DNA from: Streptosporangiaceae bacterium
Lineage (GTDB): Bacteria; Actinomycetota; Actinomycetes; Streptosporangiales; Streptosporangiaceae
Assembly (NCBI GenBank): GCA_025964695.1
Contig: JAOPYK010000008.1
Span: forward strand, 1 to 33,755
Length of the DNA stretch: 33,755 bases
Direction: 5' to 3'
The position numbers and the translations under genes were made by a program. The notes under the pieces were generated by a model. That model worked only from the letters and a program-made list of their open reading frames with translations. It searched no databases and was not told the DNA's origin. This document shows, piece by piece, positions 8,790 through 16,718 of this stretch; position 1 is the stretch's first letter; every line of letters begins with the position of its first letter.

Positions 8790-9731
8790 TCATCCGGCCC
8801 GCAACCGCCGGGGCCGTTCGGGGCGGTCGTGGAAGATCAGCCGGAAGCTGTCCTCGTCGATGTGGGGGCCGAGCAGCGTGCCGCGCTGCTGGAGCGCGGT
8901 GGCCGCCCACCGGAGGGCGACCCGCAGGGCCGGCTCACCGGAGGCACCGCCTGCGAGGAATCCGGAGAGCAGAGCATCGCCCGCACCCACAGCGCTGCGG
9001 GGGCTGTCGACGACCACCTCGGCGTGCAGCACGGTGCTGCCCTCGACGAGCAGCACCCCGTCCGGTCCGAGACTGGCCAGGACCGTATGTGCGCCCAGAT
9101 CCTGCAGGCGGCGCGCGGCGTCCAGGGCTTGGCCGAGGGTCGTCACCGGCATCCCTGCCGCTTCCCCCAGTTCGTGGGCGTTCGGTTTGATGAGGTCGGG
9201 GCCGGCGGGCAGAGCGGTGAGGAGCGGTGGCCCGGAACTGTCGATGGCGACCCGTACGCCTAACGTGCCCGCTTGGCGGACCATGCGGGCGTACAGGTCC
9301 TGGGGGGCCTCGTGGGGCAGGCTTCCGGAGCCGACCAGCCAGGACGCCTGCGCCGCGGTCTTGATCACTGCGTCGAGCAGTGCCTCCACCTCTTTGGCCG
9401 TCAGCACCGGACCAGGTTCGTTGATCTTGGTGACGGTGCCGTCCGGCTCGAGGATGCTGACATTGCTGCGAACGTTGCCCGCGATGGGGACGCACACGTG
9501 GTCGATGCCCGCTTCCTCCAGCATCGCCTCGAGCCGCGTGCCGTCCGGGCCGCCGATCGGGAGCACCGCGCGGACCGGGAAGCCATGGCTTCGCAGGGCG
9601 AGAGCCACGTTCACGCCCTTGCCGCTGGGTTCGCTCAAGCTGGAATTGGCGCGCTGTACCTCGCCGCGGGTCAACCGGTCGACGGTCAGGGTGCGGTCGA
9701 GGCTCGGATTGGGGGTCAGTGTGACGATCAC
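8790..9731 (-). CDS. PfkB family hexose-phosphate kinase (1-phosphofructokinase / tagatose-6-phosphate kinase type)
   Basis: A 313-residue ribokinase-fold enzyme of the FruK/LacC branch, phosphorylating a ketohexose monophosphate to the 1,6-bisphosphate with ATP. The N-terminal N-P-x-L-D-R-T segment and the G-K-G-V-N-V-A motif (37-43) bind the sugar phosphate. The C-terminal V-G-A-G-D-A-L-L-S-G-F motif (about 250) forms the anion hole with the catalytic Asp. The GTG start at 9731 overlaps the stop of the DeoR gene by 4 bp (GTGA), so the kinase is translationally coupled to its presumed regulator. The next gene is the matching aldolase. FruK versus LacC specificity is not distinguishable here. 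Confidence 0.9.
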   Translation of the reverse strand: MIVTLTPNPSLDRTLTVDRLTRGEVQRANSSLSEPSGKGVNVALALRSHGFPVRAVLPIGGPDGTRLEAMLEEAGIDHVCVPIAGNVRSNVSILEPDGTVTKINEPGPVLTAKEVEALLDAVIKTAAQASWLVGSGSLPHEAPQDLYARMVRQAGTLGVRVAIDSSGPPLLTALPAGPDLIKPNAHELGEAAGMPVTTLGQALDAARRLQDLGAHTVLASLGPDGVLLVEGSTVLHAEVVVDSPRSAVGAGDALLSGFLAGGASGEPALRVALRWAATALQQRGTLLGPHIDEDSFRLIFHDRPERPRRLRAG

Positions 9732-10543
9732 GTCCGGATGACCTTCCTGAGCCCGGCGGCCTCCAGGCGGCGCGCGTCCTGTTGGGACAGGCCGTCGTCG
9801 GTGATGAGCACGTCGATGTCGGTGAGGTCGGCGTATTTGTACAAGCTGGTGCGGTCGTGCTTGCTGTTGTCGGCGAGCAGGACGCGCCGACGGGCGGCGG
9901 AGAGCATGAGGCGCTTGACCGTGGCCTCGGACTCGTCCGGGGTGCTCAGGCCGTGCTCGCTGGACAGGGAGTTGGTGCCCAGGAAGGCGACGTCGACTCG
10001 GATCTCCGACAGAGCACGGATGGCCCAGTTGTCGACCTCGGCGAAGGTGCGGGAGCGGACCCGGCCTCCCAGTGTGTGGACGTTCAGGCGGGGCCTGCCG
10101 ACCAGGGCGAGTGCGATGGTGAGGGTGTTGGTGAAGACGTTCAGATCCCGGTCGGTGGGGAACATCTCGGCCAGGAAAGTGGTGGTGGACCCGGAGTCCA
10201 GGATGACCGCGCCCTCCCGGGGCACATAGGCGAGTGCCGCGTGGGCGATGCGCCGCTTCTCCTCCTGGTTGCCGGTCCGGGCGGACACGGCGGGCTCGAA
10301 CGACAGGTCCTCGATGGCGATGGCACCTCCGTGAACCCTGCGCAACAACCCGCTGCGCTCGAGTTGCAGAAGGTCCTTGCGGATCGTTTCGGTGGACACT
10401 TTGAGTTGCTCTGCCATCGCGGAGGCGTCCAGCCTGCCCCGGCTGCGCACTGTCTGCACGATGACCTGGTGGCGTTCCGCGGCATAGTGGGTGCGTGCCG
10501 CGCCTGTGGAGGGTTCCGGCACGTCGGCCGAATCTGTCGTCAT
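9728..10543 (-). CDS. DeoR family transcriptional regulator
   Basis: A 271-residue sugar-metabolism repressor. The N-terminal DeoR helix-turn-helix lies at about residues 20-72, with the diagnostic V-S-x-E-T-I-R-K-D-L-x-x-L-E recognition region and V-H-G-G wing. The C-terminal sugar-phosphate sensor domain begins near 95 and contains the I-L-D-S-G-S-T-T phosphate-binding loop. Such proteins bind phosphorylated intermediates and release DNA. Being inside the kinase operon, it probably controls the divergent polyol operons through the inverted-repeat promoter region at 12128-12223. ATG 10543 is the first start consistent with the domain; an AAGG lies upstream at moderate distance. Confidence 0.92.
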   Translation of the reverse strand: MTTDSADVPEPSTGAARTHYAAERHQVIVQTVRSRGRLDASAMAEQLKVSTETIRKDLLQLERSGLLRRVHGGAIAIEDLSFEPAVSARTGNQEEKRRIAHAALAYVPREGAVILDSGSTTTFLAEMFPTDRDLNVFTNTLTIALALVGRPRLNVHTLGGRVRSRTFAEVDNWAIRALSEIRVDVAFLGTNSLSSEHGLSTPDESEATVKRLMLSAARRRVLLADNSKHDRTSLYKYADLTDIDVLITDDGLSQQDARRLEAAGLRKVIRT

Positions 10544-10645
10544 CGGTGTTGCCTTGGTCCTTTCCGCGGCCGGGGGGTCGGGGGGTCGGGGGAGCTCGCG
10601 CACGGTGGCCCGACCGTTCGCCAGTGCCGCGCCGCGACTGTGCGG

Positions 10646-12091
10646 CTAGCGAATGGTCTTGTGGGAGGCCTGTTGCCGCCGGCTCTGATTCTGGTCCTGC
10701 CTGCCGTCCGGCAGGAGCTGATCGGCTTCCCGCGAGCGGTGAACCTCGCCGAAATCCGGGCTGCTCGACATCTCGGTGGGGCTCGCTACGAGTCCGGCGG
10801 CGTAACCGCCGAGCAGCGCGGCCCCTCGGCCTCCTGCCTCACCCACCGCCGCGACGCCGACCTCGCCCCAGGCGTTGCGGCGCAGTTCCCGTACCGCTGC
10901 GCTACGTGCCCAACCGCCGGTCATGATCACCCGGCGGTGCGGCCCGAGCACAGCGGTCATGTCCGCGTCCATCCGCACGACCCTGGAGGCGGCGGACTGC
11001 AGCGCCGCGTACCAGGCCCGGCCCGGCGTGGCATCACGGCCGATCCCGGCCAGCACGACGGTCCCATCCGAAGTCAGCTCGGCGCTCACGGTGCCGGGAC
11101 CGTGCCGCAGCGCCTCGGCATCGAGGACCGCGAGCTCCGATGAGCCGAAGCCGAGCATCCGCTGGACGTTCTGCAGCAGCAACCCACCCCGCGTGTCGCC
11201 CAACAGGGCCAGACGGCCCGGGAGGACATGGCGGCCCACGGTCACCCCGGCGGCGACCAGCCGGAGGACCGCGTCGGCGGAAATGGGGGCCATGACCGTG
11301 CGCACCAGGGCCTCCGCGGTTCCACACGAGTCGAGCTGGTCGCCGTCGCCGGCGGCTCCCGCTCCGAGCGCGGCTGCGAGATGGTCGTGGCCTGCCACCG
11401 TGAGCACCGCTCCGACCAGCCGCTCCCCCGCCCAGTCGGCGCTCACCCGGCCCAGCGGTGTTCCCGCCTGAACCAGCGGGGGCAACAGCGTCTGTCGCAC
11501 CCCTGACCATTCCAGGGCCGGCGGCCACCAGCGCGCGCTGTCCACCTGCAGCCACCCCGTGCGCGAGGCGAGGGAGAGTTCGCTCGCCTCTTCGCCGCCC
11601 AGTGCGCGCACGACCCATTCCGCGATGCCCAGGCGGCGCACCGCACGATCCGTCTCTGCTCTGTGGCCGACCAGCCAGCGGTGCTTGGTCAAGGACCACT
11701 GGGGCAGCATGGGTAGCCCCGTGGCACCGGCGAACGTGTCGGCGCCGAGGTCATCGGCCAGCCGCTCCACCAGCGCGCGGTCGCGATCGTCGTGCCAGGC
11801 GATCACCGGCGCGACCGGGTCACCCCGGCGGTCGAGTAGCACTCCCGACTCACCCATGCTCGCCACTCCGACGGCGGCCACGGGACCTGGCGGGGCCTGC
11901 GCCAATGCTGCCGCGATCGCCAGGCCGACCGCCCTCAGGATCGTTGCCGGCTCGACCTCGATCCCATCGTGCGTGACCTGCCATTCCAGCGGGGCCTTGC
12001 CGTTCACCACCTCGCGGCCGTCGGCCGTGCACACGGTGACCTTGCACGCGGTGGTGCCGACATCCACGCCTACCAACAGAGCGTCCGGCAT
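10646..12091 (-). CDS. FGGY family carbohydrate kinase
   Basis: A 481-residue kinase of the xylulokinase/gluconokinase/ribulokinase family with two actin-like domains. The N-terminus has the G-V-D-V-G-T-T phosphate-1 motif (about 7-13), then A-W-H-D-D-R in the sugar-binding domain. The C-terminal domain has G-G-W-A-R-S and G-G-R-G-A-A-L-L-G ATP-binding signatures. It presumably phosphorylates the ketose made by the dehydrogenase of the divergent operon. ATG 12091 lies 10-11 nt after GGGAGGA; an in-frame GTG at 12097 is an alternative. First gene of the minus-strand operon, about 43 nt from its predicted transcription start. The last 35 residues are polar, Gln/Arg-rich and probably disordered. 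Confidence 0.9.
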   Translation of the reverse strand: MPDALLVGVDVGTTACKVTVCTADGREVVNGKAPLEWQVTHDGIEVEPATILRAVGLAIAAALAQAPPGPVAAVGVASMGESGVLLDRRGDPVAPVIAWHDDRDRALVERLADDLGADTFAGATGLPMLPQWSLTKHRWLVGHRAETDRAVRRLGIAEWVVRALGGEEASELSLASRTGWLQVDSARWWPPALEWSGVRQTLLPPLVQAGTPLGRVSADWAGERLVGAVLTVAGHDHLAAALGAGAAGDGDQLDSCGTAEALVRTVMAPISADAVLRLVAAGVTVGRHVLPGRLALLGDTRGGLLLQNVQRMLGFGSSELAVLDAEALRHGPGTVSAELTSDGTVVLAGIGRDATPGRAWYAALQSAASRVVRMDADMTAVLGPHRRVIMTGGWARSAAVRELRRNAWGEVGVAAVGEAGGRGAALLGGYAAGLVASPTEMSSSPDFGEVHRSREADQLLPDGRQDQNQSRRQQASHKTIR

Positions 12092-12127
12092 GACCACCGC
12101 GTCCTCCCAGCAGCACCTGCGATCAAC

Positions 12128-12223
12128 TTGCTTAGCGCTGTTCTTAGTTGGGTTTGCATGGGATGTCAACGTGCCTGACCCTTGACATCCCATGTGAACC
12201 CAACTAAAAACAGCACTTAACAA
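12128..12223. promoter_or_regulatory. Mirror-image divergent promoters in a 42-bp inverted repeat
   Basis: Arms 12128-12169 and 12182-12223 are reverse complements at 36 of 42 positions, separated by 12 bp. Each arm contains a complete promoter. On plus: TTGACA 12182-12187, 17 bp, TAAAAA 12205-12210. On minus: TTGACA 12169-12164, 17 bp, TAAGAA 12146-12141. The -35 elements face each other across the centre, and the spacer and -10 flanks are conserved between arms. This arrangement would let one regulator, plausibly the DeoR protein, bind both promoters symmetrically. Predicted starts are near 12217 (plus) and 12134 (minus). Confidence 0.85.
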
Positions 12224-12360
12224 GAGGGAAACACCACTTTCCAGGTGTGCTGCTGGGAGACCGGTAGCGCCGGGCCATCGACCTCGGCCTGGGCGTCCGC
12301 CGGTGCCGCGGGGCTTCCGATGCGACCTTCCCGTGTCAAAGAAGAGGGAGAGTGTCTCGA

Positions 12361-13710
12361 ATGGCATTGCCAAGGCGCGTTGTCGCAGTGGCCGCAGTGG
12401 GCGTCGTTGTCCTGGCGTCCGGTTGCGCCGGTGCGGGCGGCGGCAGCGGGAACGCCGGCAAGTCGGTGAACGTGCTGATGGTGAACAACCCGCAGATGCT
12501 CGACCTGCAGAAGCTGACCGCGGCCAACTTCACCAAGCAGACCGGTATCAAGGTCAACTTCACCGTCCTTCCCGAGAACGACGTCCGGGACAAGATCAGC
12601 CAGGAGTTCTCCAGCCAGTCCGGAAACTACGACGTGGCGTCGATCAGCAACTACGAGGTGCCGATCTACGCCAAGAACAAGTGGCTGGCCCCCCTCGATG
12701 CCAGCGTGGCCAAGGACGGAAGCTTCGATCAGTCAGACATCTTGCCGCCGATGCAGGCGGGGCTGACCGCAGAGGACGGAAAGCTCTACGGAGAACCGTT
12801 CTACGGCGAGTCGTCCTTCCTCATGTACCGAGCGGACGTGTTCAAGGCCAAGGGCCTGAACATGCCGCCCCATCCGACGTGGCAGCAGGTCGCGGACCTG
12901 GCGGCCAAAGCCGACGGTGCGCAGCCGGGCATGAAGGGCATCTGTCTGCGTGGCCTGCCCGGCTGGGGAGAGGTCTTCGCCCCCCTCACCACGGTCGTCA
13001 ACACCTTCGGCGGCACCTGGTTCACCAAGGACTGGAAGGCCCAGGTGAACGGGCAGGGCTTCACCGACGCGACGAAGTTCTACGTCGATCTCGTGCGCAA
13101 CCACGGTGAGGCCGGTGCGCCGCAGTCCGGCTTCGCCGAGTGCCTGAACAACTTCGAGCAGGGCAAGACGGCCATGTGGTACGACGCCACCTCCGCCGCC
13201 GGTTCGTTGGAGAAGAGCGGCTCGCCGGTCGCCGGGAAGGTCGGCTACGTTGCCGCCCCCGTGGTCAAGACCAAGAGCTCCAGCTGGCTGTACTCCTGGG
13301 CGTGGGCGATTCAAAAGGCCAGCACGCGTCAGGACAACGCCGCGAAATTCATCGCCTGGGCCTCGAGCAAGGAGTACGAGCAGCTCGTCGGAGCCCAGCT
13401 CGGATGGGCGAACGTCCCCGCCGGCAAGCGCGCCTCCACCTACGTCAACCCCAGCTACCAGAAGGCGGCGGCCGCCTTCTACCAGGCCACCGAGGACGCC
13501 ATCAAGAGCGCGGATCCGACCAACCCCGGGGTCCAACCGCGCCCGACCACCGGCATCCAGTTCGTGGACATCCCCGAGTTCACCGACCTGGGCACCAAGG
13601 TGTCGCAGGAGATCAGTTCGGCGATCGGCGGACGCACCACGGTGACCGCCGCCCTCAACAAGGGACAGGGGCTCGCACAGCAGGTCGCTGCCAAATACCA
13701 GAAGAAGTGA
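12361..13710 (+). CDS. Sugar/polyol ABC transporter substrate-binding lipoprotein
   Basis: A 449-residue family-1 extracellular solute-binding protein. A basic N-terminus and hydrophobic stretch lead into the lipobox L-A-S-G-C, with the lipidated Cys at about residue 22; a Gly/Ser-rich linker follows. The mature protein has the usual S-N-Y-E-V-P-x-Y-A and 'W.QV.DLA.K' features of MalE/MtlE-type binders. Its partner genes resemble sorbitol/mannitol (Smo/Mtl) importers. I chose ATG 12361, 10 nt after GGGAG. The in-frame GTG at 12352 sits only 1 nt from that motif. First gene of the plus-strand operon, followed by a strong hairpin before the permeases. Confidence 0.93.
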   Translation: MALPRRVVAVAAVGVVVLASGCAGAGGGSGNAGKSVNVLMVNNPQMLDLQKLTAANFTKQTGIKVNFTVLPENDVRDKISQEFSSQSGNYDVASISNYEVPIYAKNKWLAPLDASVAKDGSFDQSDILPPMQAGLTAEDGKLYGEPFYGESSFLMYRADVFKAKGLNMPPHPTWQQVADLAAKADGAQPGMKGICLRGLPGWGEVFAPLTTVVNTFGGTWFTKDWKAQVNGQGFTDATKFYVDLVRNHGEAGAPQSGFAECLNNFEQGKTAMWYDATSAAGSLEKSGSPVAGKVGYVAAPVVKTKSSSWLYSWAWAIQKASTRQDNAAKFIAWASSKEYEQLVGAQLGWANVPAGKRASTYVNPSYQKAAAAFYQATEDAIKSADPTNPGVQPRPTTGIQFVDIPEFTDLGTKVSQEISSAIGGRTTVTAALNKGQGLAQQVAAKYQKK

Positions 13711-13734
13711 CCAGTTCGACTCGACACGGCGTTG

Positions 13735-13759
13735 CCGGCCCCGCAACGCGCGGGGCCGG
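13735..13759 (+). terminator. Intercistronic hairpin after the binding-protein gene
   Basis: A perfect 10-bp GC stem, CCGGCCCCGC (13735-13744) and GCGGGGCCGG (13750-13759), with a 5-nt AACGC loop and no U-tract. In ABC operons such hairpins commonly stabilise the binding-protein mRNA or attenuate read-through, giving more binding protein than permease. Confidence 0.65.
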
Positions 13760-13786
13760 GGGCGTCGCCCAGAGTGGAGAGAACCC

Positions 13787-14749
13787 GTGACCAGCACCTC
13801 TACGGAAAGAATCCGCCGCCCCGTAGCGCGCAAGGTAGCCCCATCACCCCGCCTGTCAGAACGTGCCGTGGCGTGGGGCAGGCGCGCGCCGCTGCTGCCC
13901 GCGCTCGTCTTCATGGTGATCGTCACCCAGTTGCCGTTCGTGGCCACGCTGGTGATCTCGTTCATGGACTGGAACGCTCTGTACCCGGACCAGCGCGCGT
14001 TCGCCGGGCTGGGCAACTACACGAAGGTTTTCAGCGACCCGGATCTGCGCTCCTCGGTCCTGACGACGATCGAGCTCACCGTCGTCGTAGTTCTGATCAG
14101 CCTGCTGCTGGGACTGCTGCTCGCGCTGTTGCTCGACCGCAGTTTCCGTGGACGCGGGCTGGTTCGCACCCTGCTCATCGCGCCCTTCCTCATCGTCCCC
14201 GTCGCCTCCGCGTTGGTATGGAAGCACGCGCTCTACAACCCTGAGTACGGGCTGTTCAACGGCCTGCTGACCTGGCTCTGGAAACTGTTCGGCTCGAACA
14301 GCCCGCCGCAGCCGGACTGGATCACCTCGATGCCTGTGGGGGCCGTCGAGGCATCCCTCATCTGGCAGTGGACCCCGTTCATGATGCTGATCATCCTCGC
14401 CGGTCTGCAGAGCCGCCCCCTGGACATCATCGAGGCCGCCCGGGTGGACGGCGCGGGCACCTGGCAGATCTTCCGCTTCATGACGCTGCCGCACCTGCGC
14501 AGGTACCTAGAGCTGGCAGGCCTGCTGGGGTCCATCTACGTCGTACAGAACTTCGACGCCGTCTTCACCATCACTTCCGGCGGTCTCGGCACAGCGAACC
14601 TCCCCTACACCATCTACGAGAGCTTCTACCAGGCACATGACTACGGCCAGGCCTCCGCCGCCGGTGTCATCGTCGTCATCGGAACCATCGTCGTGGCAAC
14701 GATCGCGCTCCGCCTGGTGTCGACTCTCCTCCGAGAGGAGACCTCATGA
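13787..14749 (+). CDS. ABC transporter permease, sugar/polyol type (first)
   Basis: A 320-residue inner-membrane permease of the MalF/SmoF type. After a basic cytoplasmic N-tail of about 30 residues there are six predicted TM segments. The EAA coupling loop 'EAARVDGAGTWQIFRFMTLP' (about residues 216-235) contacts the ATPase. GTG 13787 follows GGAGAG by about 6 nt. It overlaps the next permease by 4 bp (ATGA), so the two form a heterodimer made in equal amounts. The sugar specificity is inferred from the dehydrogenase and kinases nearby, not from the permease. Confidence 0.94.
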   Translation: MTSTSTERIRRPVARKVAPSPRLSERAVAWGRRAPLLPALVFMVIVTQLPFVATLVISFMDWNALYPDQRAFAGLGNYTKVFSDPDLRSSVLTTIELTVVVVLISLLLGLLLALLLDRSFRGRGLVRTLLIAPFLIVPVASALVWKHALYNPEYGLFNGLLTWLWKLFGSNSPPQPDWITSMPVGAVEASLIWQWTPFMMLIILAGLQSRPLDIIEAARVDGAGTWQIFRFMTLPHLRRYLELAGLLGSIYVVQNFDAVFTITSGGLGTANLPYTIYESFYQAHDYGQASAAGVIVVIGTIVVATIALRLVSTLLREETS

Positions 14750-15618
14750 CCGCGATCGCGGCAGCACCGTCTGCCTCCCGCCGAGGCGACGGCCCGCGCC
14801 GACACACCGGCGCCCTATGGGGACTGGTCGCCTGGGCCGTCGGGCTCTTCTTCTTCATCCCGATCGCCTGGATGATCCTCACCTCGTTCCACAGTGAGCC
14901 TGATGCGGCCACCAATCCCCCCTCGGTCGCCGCGCACCTGACTCTGCAGGGCTACCGCGAGTTCTTCGGCGCCTCGACCGCGACCAGCCCATGGCCCGCA
15001 GTGATCAACTCCTTGACGGCCAGCATCATGGCCACGCTCCTCGTGCTGGCCCTGTCCATTCCGGCGGCGTACGCGTTGTCGATCAAGCCGGTGCGCAAGT
15101 GGTCCGACGTGATGTTCTTTTTCCTGTCCACCAAGATGCTGCCGGCGGTCGCGGGCCTGCTCCCGATCTACCTGATCGCCAAGAACCTCGGGATGCTGGA
15201 CAACATCTGGCTCATGGTCATCCTCTACACCTCGATGAATCTGCCGATCGCGGTGTGGATGATGCGCTCGTTCCTCGCCGAGATCCCGGTAGCGATACTC
15301 GAGGCCGCCTCGATCGACGGCGCCGGGCTCATCACCGTCTTCCGCAGAGTCATCATCCCGATCTCCGCGCCCGGTATCGCCGCGACCTCGCTCATCTGCT
15401 TCATCTTCAGCTGGAACGAGATGCTGTTCGCCCGCGTACTGACCGGGGTCAGGTCCACCACCGCGCCGGTGTTCCTCACCAGTTTCGTCACCAGCCAGGG
15501 GTTGTTCCTCGCCAAGGTCTGCGCTGCGGCGGTGGCGGTTTCCCTGCCGGTGCTCATCGCTGGATTCGCCGCCCAGGACAAGCTGGTCCAGGGACTGTCA
15601 CTAGGAGCAGTGAAATGA
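14746..15618 (+). CDS. ABC transporter permease, sugar/polyol type (second)
   Basis: A 290-residue MalG/SmoG-type permease with six predicted TM segments. Its EAA loop 'EAASIDGAGLITVFRRVIIP' lies near residues 185-205. The ATG at 14746 overlaps the previous stop by 4 bp, and its own stop overlaps the dehydrogenase start by 4 bp (ATGA). No ATP-binding protein gene follows, so energy must come from an ATPase encoded elsewhere, most likely a shared MsiK-like protein as known for Streptomyces sugar importers. Confidence 0.94.
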   Translation: MTAIAAAPSASRRGDGPRRHTGALWGLVAWAVGLFFFIPIAWMILTSFHSEPDAATNPPSVAAHLTLQGYREFFGASTATSPWPAVINSLTASIMATLLVLALSIPAAYALSIKPVRKWSDVMFFFLSTKMLPAVAGLLPIYLIAKNLGMLDNIWLMVILYTSMNLPIAVWMMRSFLAEIPVAILEAASIDGAGLITVFRRVIIPISAPGIAATSLICFIFSWNEMLFARVLTGVRSTTAPVFLTSFVTSQGLFLAKVCAAAVAVSLPVLIAGFAAQDKLVQGLSLGAVK

Positions 15619-16619
15619 AAGCAGCGGTCATCACCGAGCCTGGAAGAATCGAGATCGCCACCATCGAGGACCCCGCACCGGGCCCCCGCGAGGTCGTCGT
15701 CGAGGTTTCCGCCTGCGGGTTGTGCGGCACCGACCTGCACATCCTGCAAGGCGAGTTCGCGCCGAAGTTGCCGATCATCCCCGGCCACGAGTTCGCCGGC
15801 GAGGTCGTCGCCGTCGGCACCGACGTCACCGAGTTGTCGCCGGGGGCCCGGGTCGCCGTGGACCCCTCGCTGTACTGCTTCCAGTGCCACTACTGCCGCA
15901 TCGGCAGGAACAACCTGTGCGAGCGGTTCGGAGCCGTCGGCGTCACGGTCTCCGGAGGCGCCGCCGAGTTCGTCGCGGCTCCGGTCGCGAACTGCGTCGC
16001 CCTGCCCGACCATGTGCGCACCGCGGACGCGGCCCTGATCGAGCCCTTGTCCTGCGCGGTGCGCGGCTACGACGTGCTGCGCAGCCAGCTCGGCGCCCAC
16101 GTGCTGATCTACGGGGCGGGGACGATGGGGCTGATGATGCTCGAGCTGGCCAAGCGAACGGGCGCGGTCAGCGTCGATGTCGTCGACCTCAATCCCGACC
16201 GCCTGGCCACAGCCCGGCAACTGGGCTGCACGGCCGACGCCGTGTCCGCCGACGAATTCGACCGCCCCCGCGGCTGGGAGCTCGTCATCGACGCCACGGG
16301 CAACGCCAAAGCGATCCAGGACGGTCTCGGCCGCGTCGGCAAGGGTGGAACGTTCCTGCAGTTCGGGGTCTCGGACTACGCAGCGCGCGCCGTCATCGAG
16401 CCGTACAAGATCTACAACCAGGAGATCACGATCACCGGGTCCATGGCCGTGCTGCACAGCTACGAGCGCGCCGCCGAGCTGTTCACCACCGGCGTGATCG
16501 ATCCCGACGTGTTCATCAGCGACCGGTTGCCGCTCACGTCGTATGCGGACGCCATAGACCGGTTCAAGGCGGGTCTCGGCCGAAAGATCCAGGTCCAGCC
16601 CGGCCTCCACGGTTCCTGA
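15615..16619 (+). CDS. Zinc-dependent medium-chain alcohol (polyol) dehydrogenase
   Basis: A 334-residue GroES-like/Rossmann dehydrogenase of the sorbitol/threonine-dehydrogenase type. Catalytic zinc ligands are Cys37 (in C-G-L-C-G-T-D) and His58-Glu59 (G-H-E). The structural-zinc lobe has Cys88, Cys91, Cys94 and Cys102. The NAD-binding motif G-A-G-T-M-G lies near residue 161. It probably oxidises an imported sugar alcohol to a ketose, the substrate of the FGGY kinase. ATG 15615 overlaps the permease stop by 4 bp. Last gene of the plus-strand operon; the exact substrate is unknown. Confidence 0.9.
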   Translation: MKAAVITEPGRIEIATIEDPAPGPREVVVEVSACGLCGTDLHILQGEFAPKLPIIPGHEFAGEVVAVGTDVTELSPGARVAVDPSLYCFQCHYCRIGRNNLCERFGAVGVTVSGGAAEFVAAPVANCVALPDHVRTADAALIEPLSCAVRGYDVLRSQLGAHVLIYGAGTMGLMMLELAKRTGAVSVDVVDLNPDRLATARQLGCTADAVSADEFDRPRGWELVIDATGNAKAIQDGLGRVGKGGTFLQFGVSDYAARAVIEPYKIYNQEITITGSMAVLHSYERAAELFTTGVIDPDVFISDRLPLTSYADAIDRFKAGLGRKIQVQPGLHGS

Positions 16620-16718
16620 GTGTTCACCGGAACGGAAAGGCCTTCGCGGCCTCGCGCGACCCAGGACAGATCAAGATCTTGGTCACTGTCCCCGGGCCAG
16701 TAGTGGTGGGTGAGCCCC
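16620..16718. other. Convergent intergenic spacer with weak dyads
   Basis: 99 bp between the dehydrogenase and modC stops. It contains AGGCC-TTCGC-GGCCT and the palindrome CAAGATCTTG flanked by GACAG and CTGTC, which could act as a bidirectional terminator. No U-tract is seen. Confidence 0.35.

Noticed and set aside
12733-14016. 427-codon minus-strand frame opposite the binding-protein and permease genes
   Set aside because: Antisense shadow with low-complexity composition; the plus strand has lipobox, binding-protein and permease motifs.
14991-15610. Upstream extension of the zinc dehydrogenase frame through the second permease gene
   Set aside because: Residues before ATG 15615 are a frame-shifted shadow of the permease; dehydrogenase similarity starts exactly at M-K-A-A-V.
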